A DNA stretch of 64,000 bases. Origin: Nannocystis sp. (GTDB lineage: Bacteria; Myxococcota_A; Polyangia; Nannocystales; Nannocystaceae). The stretch is taken from contig NZ_JADJNN010000013.1 in the NCBI RefSeq assembly GCF_016714285.1, positions 62,001 through 126,000 of the forward strand, written 5' to 3'. Made by a program: the position numbers and the translations under genes. Shown here piece by piece: positions 59,075 to 64,000 of the stretch. The notes beneath the pieces were generated by a model. That model was given only the letters and a program-made list of their open reading frames with translations, was not told the origin of the DNA and ran no database searches. Numbering within the stretch: position 1 is the stretch's first letter; every line of letters begins with the position of its first letter.

Positions 59075-60367
59075 ATGCGTACATTAGCCCTGCCCCTCGC
59101 AACCCTCATTGTCGTGTGTGCCTGCAATGGCACCAACGCCACGACGGATGACACCACCGCCGCCAGCTCGAGCACCGGCGACACCCCCACCACCGACACC
59201 CCCACCGGCGCCGGCGTCTGCGGCGACGGCACCCGCGACGACGGCGAGGACTGCGACGGCGACGACCTCGCCGACCAGACCTGTCAGGGCCTGGACCCGA
59301 TGTGGAGCGGCGGCACCCTGCAGTGCAGCGCAGATTGCAAGTACGTCACCAGCGGCTGCGAGAGCGACCCCGGGGCCGCCCAGGTCGCCCTCAACGAGGT
59401 CACCTCCAAGGGCGCGGTCGACGGCCCCTTCGCCGACAAGGGCGACGCGATCGAGCTGACCAACATCGGCGCCGAGGCGATCGACCTCGCCGGCTGGAAG
59501 CTCTCCGACGACCCGACCTTCCCGGTCGACAAGACCTACATATTCCCGGCCGGCAGCAGCCTCGCCAAGGGCGCCTTCTTCGTGCTCGTCGAGCTAAACC
59601 CTGACACCATGGAGGGCGAGCTCCCCTTCGGCATCAGCAGCAGCAGCGAGGAGACCCTGACCCTCGCCAACGCCAGCGACGTCGTCGTCGACCAGCTGAT
59701 CGTCCAGGGCGCCGACGCGGCCGTCTCCTACTGCCGGATCCCCGACGGCAGCGGCGCCTGGCAGACCTGCGACCTCACCCTCGGCAGCGCCAACAAGCCC
59801 GCCAGCGTGACCTGCGGCAACGACAAGCTCGAAGGCGAAGAGGTCTGCGACGGCAAGCAGCTCGACGGCCACGACTGCAAGCAGCTCGGCTTCACCGGCG
59901 GCACCCTGGCCTGCGCCGCCAGCTGCCTCCTCGACGCCTCCGCCTGCACGTCCGGCAGCATGCTCGTCATCAACGAGGTCGAGTCCAGCGACGACCGCAT
60001 CGAGCTCTACAACGCCGGCGCCCAGGCCATCGACATCTCCGGGTGGATCCTCACCGACGACCCCGTCGACCCCGCCTACAAGCCCGACGCCGACCTCGAG
60101 AAGCTGGTCTTCCCCGCCGCCTCCAGCGTCGCCCCCAAGGAGTACCTCGTCATCGCCAAGGGCGACCTCGCCGGCCAACACCCCTTCGGCCTCGGCGATA
60201 CCGGCGATTCCGTGACCCTTCTGGACCTCGGCCTGAAGCCGATCAACCACGTCAGCTACGGGCCCAGCGAGGCGGCGCTGTCCTACTGCCGCCTCCCCGA
60301 CGGGCCCGCCGGTGTTTGGACGGTCGACTGCGTTCCCACGCTGGGGCTGCCTAACAAAGGGCCGTGA
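59075..60367 (+). CDS. Lipoprotein with two lamin-tail domains
   Basis: A 430-residue lipoprotein (lipobox Cys17, VVCAC). Stalk of TTD/STGD repeats to about 48, then a myxococcal Cys-rich module (CGDGTRDDGEDCDGDD). The first lamin-tail domain (about 107-230) has VALNEVTSKG, IELTNIGAEAIDLAGWKLSDD and FFVLVELN. A second Cys-rich module (CGNDKLEGEEVCDG) precedes a second lamin-tail domain (about 297-430) with LVINEVESSDDRIELYNAGAQAIDISGWILTDD. Such domains bind extracellular polymers and often accompany CotH/VTC loci. It is the last gene of the cluster and is followed by strong hairpins. Confidence 0.85.
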   Translation: MRTLALPLATLIVVCACNGTNATTDDTTAASSSTGDTPTTDTPTGAGVCGDGTRDDGEDCDGDDLADQTCQGLDPMWSGGTLQCSADCKYVTSGCESDPGAAQVALNEVTSKGAVDGPFADKGDAIELTNIGAEAIDLAGWKLSDDPTFPVDKTYIFPAGSSLAKGAFFVLVELNPDTMEGELPFGISSSSEETLTLANASDVVVDQLIVQGADAAVSYCRIPDGSGAWQTCDLTLGSANKPASVTCGNDKLEGEEVCDGKQLDGHDCKQLGFTGGTLACAASCLLDASACTSGSMLVINEVESSDDRIELYNAGAQAIDISGWILTDDPVDPAYKPDADLEKLVFPAASSVAPKEYLVIAKGDLAGQHPFGLGDTGDSVTLLDLGLKPINHVSYGPSEAALSYCRLPDGPAGVWTVDCVPTLGLPNKGP

Positions 60368-60379
60368 AGGGCGCTGTCA

Positions 60380-60418
60380 ACGACAGAAAAACTAAAATAA
60401 TTTTAGGTTTTCTGTCGT
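60380..60418. terminator. 39-base AT-rich hairpin
   Basis: ACGACAGAAAAACTAAAAT and its complement ATTTTAGGTTTTCTGTCGT flank one central A: 19-base arms with a single mismatch (60391/60407). It is 13 bases after the stop of the lamin-tail gene, so it should act as a strong, bidirectional terminator. Its AT-rich sequence is foreign to the surroundings and it could also be a mobile-element end. Confidence 0.75.
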
Positions 60419-60440
60419 GTGGTCCCCGGACCCCTGATAT

Positions 60441-60461
60441 CGTGCCTCGATTCGAGGCACG
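60441..60461. repeat. 21-base perfect palindrome CGTGCCTCGATTCGAGGCACG
   Basis: Perfect 10-base arms around a central T, 22 bases after the AT-rich hairpin. It may be part of the same termination region or an operator/attachment-like site. Confidence 0.75.
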
Positions 60462-60539
60462 GACGAGACGGCGCAATTTGGGCTGCAGCAGCTCAGGAGT
60501 GCGGCGATTCGTGTTCCGTCGCGCGGTCCTGCTCCTGCA

Positions 60540-60959
60540 GGCCCCGAGTCGGGCACTGGCACACCAACCACGAGCCAAGGCGATCCTTCGACCACCAACT
60601 TGCCCACCACGGCCGCACGTCCCCCCGGCGAGACCTGTACCACGCCGGAAGGCCCTTTCGCTGGTGTCGATGATTGCGCCCTGGGATCGGTTTGCTGGGA
60701 TGTCGATGCCGATAATCACGGGATTTTCTTCCGGCAGTGCACCGGCACTTCTAACGCACCCCTCTGCCCGCTTAAGACCAGCTGTCGCTCCGATCAGTAC
60801 CTTGTGCTCGCGCTCTGTCTCCCGAATTGTGACCCGATCTTGCGCCCCCTGGCGGCCTCGGGTCTGAGCGTCGATGGGGCGATTGACCATACTGCGCAGA
60901 TCGGGCGCCGACCCGCTCGTATGGTCTCCAGCCAATTGGCATGGACTCCGGCCTCCTGA
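60540..60959 (+). pseudogene. Remnant of a stalked Cys-rich lipoprotein gene
   Basis: In the frame of TTG 60600 the translation runs from a Thr/Ser/Gly stalk (GTGTPTTSQGDPSTT) into GETCTTPEGPFAGVDDCALG, CWDVDADNHGIFFRQCTGT and LCLPNCDPIL. This is the pattern of myxobacterial Cys-rich lipoprotein domains, and it breaks off in unrelated sequence. No signal peptide precedes it in this frame, although an ECGDS-like string in another frame near 60500 hints at a frameshifted lipobox region. It is a truncated gene, not a functional one. Confidence 0.6.
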
Positions 60960-61160
60960 GCTCCACTGCGCACCGATATCGTGGATCGCATATATCATTG
61001 TGTGGCCACCGAAATACTCCACAAATCTGTGGTCCTCTTTCGAGGACTATCCCGCGCCCCGGGATCCCGCCTTGTGGACCTCGCGCGTTGCGGGCTACAG
61101 TGCCCGCGATGCTGCGGAGCTCGTCGGCACCCCCTCGACCGGGGACCTCCTGCGCGGAGC

Positions 61161-61198
61161 AGGGTGCCCGGCTCCGGTTCGGCCGTGGCGGGCACCCT
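61161..61198. promoter_or_regulatory. Inverted repeat upstream of the kinase-TIR-kinase gene
   Basis: AGGGTGCCCG (61161-61170) and CGGGCACCCT (61189-61198), perfect 10-base arms, 18-base loop, 44 bases before the ATG at 61243. It could be an operator for a dimeric regulator or an attenuator hairpin. Confidence 0.45.
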
Positions 61199-61242
61199 AC
61201 GGGCCGTAGCGGCCGCGCCCGGGTGCGAAAGATCCGGGCGCC

Positions 61243-64000
61243 ATGACCGACACCTTCGCTCATGCGCGCGAGCCGCTGCCCTGCCCCTATTGCGCAGACC
61301 ACCACCTGGAGGACCTCCCGGCGTGCCCGAAGTCCAGGCAGACGATCCTGCTCGACGGCAAATACCGGCTGAAGCAGCTGCTCGGCGAGGGCAGCTTTGG
61401 CCTGGTGTGGGACGCGCGGAATATCGACACCCAGAAGGAGGTGGCGATCAAATCGCTGCGCGCCGAGGTCGTCAGCAACCCCGCCGTGCTCGCCCGCTTC
61501 CTGTGGGAGGCGACCGCCGCCGGCCGCATTCATAACCCGCACGTATGTGATGTCCTCGACCTCGTCAAGAGCAGCGTCCACGGGCCCTACATCGTCCTCG
61601 AGCGGCTGTTCGGGCGCCCGCTCGAGGCGCTGATCCAGCAGCAGGGCCGGCTCGCCCCCGAGACCGCCGTGCTGCTGCTCCGCCAGGCATTGATCGGCCT
61701 CGAGGCGGTGCACCGCGCCGGCATCGTCCACCGCGACATCAAGCCGGAGAACATCTTCCTCCACGAACCCGCGGACGGCCACCTGGTGGTCAAGCTCCTC
61801 GACTTCGGCATCTCAAAGTTCTCGGTCGAGGGCCGCAAGGCCATGACCGCGATGAACCTGTTTATGGGCACCCCCGCCTATACCTCGCCCGAGCAGGCGC
61901 GAGGCGCCGCCCAGGTCGACCTGCGCACCGATATCTGGGCGATCGGGGCCATTCTCTACAAGGCGCTCTCCGGCGTCGCGCCCTTCGATGGCCCAGACCT
62001 GCCGTCCATGCTCACGGCGATCCTGCACACGCCGCACCCGCCGCTCGCACAGGTGGCGCCGCACGTCCCCGAGGGCCTGGCCGCGATCGTCGACCGCTGC
62101 CTGTGCAAGGACCGCGAGCAGCGCTACGCCTCCTGCGCCGAGCTGAGCGCGGCGCTGGCACCCTTCGAGGGCCTCGCCTTCGCCCGCACCGCGTTCGCCG
62201 CCCCGAGCCCGCCCGAGCCCAGCGGCGCCCGTGAGCACCCCGAGCTCACGCCCACCCGCACCGCCGTGCCGCGCCCGTGGGCCAACCCAAGCGGCCCCGT
62301 CGTCGGCCCCGCCGTCCGCGACGAATCGCTGATCATCGACGAGGTCGCCGAGGTCCCGCGGCCCGCGCCGACGAGCGCCGCCGCCGAGCACCTGATCATC
62401 GGCTGCAACCCCGCCGACCGCCGCTGGGTCGTGCACCTGCAGCAACACCTCAAGACCCACCGCGACGGCAACCGCCTCACGACCTGCGACTGCGGCGAGT
62501 TCGAACCCGGCGCCCACCAGCGTGACGCCATTGCGACCGCCCTGACCGGGGCCAAGGCCGTCATCTTGCTGGTCTCGCCGCAATTCCTGGCCGAGCAATT
62601 CGCGCCCGGCGAGGAGCTCTTCTCGCTGGCATTCATGGCCCAGGGCCGCGGCCTCCCGGTCCTGTGGATCTCGGTTCGGGCCAGCGACTACGAGGATACC
62701 GACCTCGTCGACTTCAAGGTCCTCGGCGACCCCTCGCGCCCGCTCGACAGCCTGCCCTTCACCGAGGCCGACCACGCCCTCGAGCAGATCTGCGACCAGA
62801 TCGTCGAGACCCTGGACCGCCCAGCCCTGGGCGGCCCGACCCTCGCGGGGCTGGCCCCGGGCGGCCCGACACCGCGCGCCTCCACGATCATCAAGTCCGA
62901 CAGCACCCGCGACATCGAGCACCGGCTCGAGCTGGCCCGCGCGCGCAAGGCCCAACTCGAGCACCTGGGCGAGGACACCAGGACCGTGCGCGAGGAGATC
63001 AACATGCTCTGCCGCTCCCTGCGGATGGGCCGCTCCCTGCACCACGGCGATGTCCTCGACGACCGCTTCGTCGTCCTCGACCTCCTCGGCGCCGGCGGCT
63101 TCGCCACCGTCTGGCGGGCGCTCGACAAGTCCACCGATTCAGCGGTCGCGCTCAAGGTCCTCCACTCGCAGCACGTGCATAACCCCGAGCGCCGCGAACG
63201 CTTCTTCCGCGGCGCGCGGATCATGGCCCAGCTCGACCACCCGCATATCGTCAAGATCATCGAACCCTGGGCCAGCGACGGCGAATATGAGTACTTCGCC
63301 ATGCAGTACGTCGCCGGTGGCACCCTCCGCGACGCCGTCATGGGCGGCGCTCTCTCGGTCTCCAGGCGCCTCCAGATGCTCATCTCCGTCGCCGACGCGC
63401 TCGCCTTCGCCCACGAACGCGGCATCGTCCACCGCGACGTCAAGCCGAGCAATATCCTCGTCGCCGAGGACGGCACCCCCTATCTCACCGACTTCGACCT
63501 GGTCCGCGCCGACGACACCACCGGCGGCACCGCCGGCGGCCTCGGCACCGTGATCTACGCCGCCCCCGAGATGATGGAGCAGGCCGGCGAGGCCGACGCC
63601 CGGGCCGACGTCTACGGCCTGGGGATGACCCTCGCGTTCCTGTTCTACGAGCGCGACCTGACCATGGACGTGATCCGCGACACCGACCGACTGATCGGTG
63701 AATTGAAGGTCCCCGAGGCGATCCGCATGGTCATTCGCACCGCGATCACCTGGAACCGAGATCACCGCTTTCGCAATGGCAGCGAATTCCGCTCGGCCCT
63801 GTCCGCCGCGATCAAGGGCCGCAACAGCCTCCCGCCGACCCTGATGGCCACTCCCCGGCCGATCGTTCATTCGAGCACCGTCCTGGCGGCGACCCCGGAC
63901 CTCGGCGTGGCAGCGACCACAATCGCAGCATCGCCGCCGCCAGCGCAGCCACTCGACATCGCAGCGACCGCAATCGCAGGATCACCGCCCCCAGCGAAGC
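61243..64000 (+). CDS. Kinase-TIR-kinase fusion protein, 3' end cut by the window
   Basis: Open for 919 residues and still open at the window end. An N-terminal Cys pair (CPYC) and later Cys suggest a small metal site. Kinase 1 (about 33-300): LLGEGSFGLV loop, VAIK, HRDIKPEN (Asp165), LDFG (Asp187), GTPAYTSPEQ. A linker leads to a TIR-like domain (about 382-525): LIIGCNPADRRWVVHLQQHL, VILLVSPQFL, PGEELF with Glu457/458 at the NADase Glu position, VLWISVRASDYEDTDL. A coiled segment precedes kinase 2 (about 607-870): LLGAGGFATV, VALKVL, HRDVKPSN (Asp732), but DFD (750-752) instead of DFG. A repetitive AATTIAASPPPA tail begins near 900. Confidence 0.88.
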   Translation, partial: MTDTFAHAREPLPCPYCADHHLEDLPACPKSRQTILLDGKYRLKQLLGEGSFGLVWDARNIDTQKEVAIKSLRAEVVSNPAVLARFLWEATAAGRIHNPHVCDVLDLVKSSVHGPYIVLERLFGRPLEALIQQQGRLAPETAVLLLRQALIGLEAVHRAGIVHRDIKPENIFLHEPADGHLVVKLLDFGISKFSVEGRKAMTAMNLFMGTPAYTSPEQARGAAQVDLRTDIWAIGAILYKALSGVAPFDGPDLPSMLTAILHTPHPPLAQVAPHVPEGLAAIVDRCLCKDREQRYASCAELSAALAPFEGLAFARTAFAAPSPPEPSGAREHPELTPTRTAVPRPWANPSGPVVGPAVRDESLIIDEVAEVPRPAPTSAAAEHLIIGCNPADRRWVVHLQQHLKTHRDGNRLTTCDCGEFEPGAHQRDAIATALTGAKAVILLVSPQFLAEQFAPGEELFSLAFMAQGRGLPVLWISVRASDYEDTDLVDFKVLGDPSRPLDSLPFTEADHALEQICDQIVETLDRPALGGPTLAGLAPGGPTPRASTIIKSDSTRDIEHRLELARARKAQLEHLGEDTRTVREEINMLCRSLRMGRSLHHGDVLDDRFVVLDLLGAGGFATVWRALDKSTDSAVALKVLHSQHVHNPERRERFFRGARIMAQLDHPHIVKIIEPWASDGEYEYFAMQYVAGGTLRDAVMGGALSVSRRLQMLISVADALAFAHERGIVHRDVKPSNILVAEDGTPYLTDFDLVRADDTTGGTAGGLGTVIYAAPEMMEQAGEADARADVYGLGMTLAFLFYERDLTMDVIRDTDRLIGELKVPEAIRMVIRTAITWNRDHRFRNGSEFRSALSAAIKGRNSLPPTLMATPRPIVHSSTVLAATPDLGVAATTIAASPPPAQPLDIAATAIAGSPPPAK

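Larger units (their letters stand above)
60368..61242. other. AT-richer decayed island between the envelope cluster and the kinase gene
   Basis: 875 bases with visibly lower GC and A/T-ending codons in all frames. It holds two strong hairpins near its left end, a lipoprotein-like fragment (60540-60959) and an inverted repeat before the kinase start. No intact gene over 100 codons is convincing. No transposase seen. Confidence 0.7.

Noticed and set aside
60364..60867. 167-codon plus-strand frame as an intact gene
   Set aside because: Composition is random (mixed Arg, Ser, Pro), it runs through both hairpins and lacks motif or start signal; the lipoprotein-like remnant is in another frame.
1..64000. 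tRNA, rRNA, transposase or integrase genes
   Set aside because: Read for on both strands; nothing with the required motifs was seen, so none is reported.

Overview
The window is very GC-rich, with C or G in almost every third codon position. It is densely packed with bacterial genes and looks like chromosome from a myxobacterium, most probably of the Nannocystis group (Nannocystaceae). The reasons are a run of about a dozen predicted lipoproteins with a Ser/Thr/Gly/Asp-rich stalk straight after the lipobox, DUF4215-type Cys-rich repeats, IgGFc-binding-like and lamin-tail modules, eukaryote-like protein kinases, and GTG starts with 4-base stop/start overlaps. No tRNA, rRNA, CRISPR array, insertion sequence or prophage was recognised. 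The species call is an inference.

Bases 1-16,800: the end of an ABC-F ATPase, an IgGFc-binding-like lipoprotein, a phosphate transporter (PiT) broken by a one-base frameshift, a two-lipoprotein pair, a HEAT-like membrane protein, a GGGP-synthase-like TIM barrel overlapping a membrane adenylate/guanylate cyclase, a MazG-like protein, a 1,548-residue envelope protein and a CoA-binding protein. Bases 16,800-28,430: lipoproteins and envelope enzymes (propeller-like protein, SUMF1/FGE-domain lipoprotein, tandem FKBP, DUF1554 protein, propeller/cytochrome c lipoprotein) and a cysteine-less glutaredoxin. Bases 28,785-32,600: a tight three-gene unit joining an Lgt homologue, a radical-SAM protein resembling tetraether synthase (Tes) and a small membrane protein, followed by a CBS protein and a fatty-acid-hydroxylase-family protein. 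Together these suggest a lipid-modification locus.

Bases 32,600-49,700: an M23 peptidase, a DUF808 protein, a lone BoxB-like benzoyl-CoA epoxidase, an MDR oxidoreductase, a three-gene unit with two related small proteins, a lysozyme-like protein, a TPR protein, an M14 peptidase, an MmeI-like methyltransferase without an obvious nuclease domain, and a RimB-RimK pair. Bases 49,870-60,370: one co-directional cluster in which lipoproteins, a lipoprotein resembling glucan-water-dikinase, a VTC polyphosphate-polymerase-type protein, DUF4956, an HlyD-type adaptor, a propeller, an outer-membrane efflux protein and a lamin-tail lipoprotein follow one another with almost no spacing. It looks like a cytoplasm-to-surface system that I do not recognise as described. 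Bases 60,368-61,242 are an AT-richer decayed island with strong hairpins and a lipoprotein fragment. The window ends inside a kinase-TIR-kinase fusion protein.

A second theme is a family of short palindromes (arms TGTCC/GGACA, often GGACATGTCC). They sit between genes and, in frame, inside linkers of several proteins, sometimes as tandem arrays.
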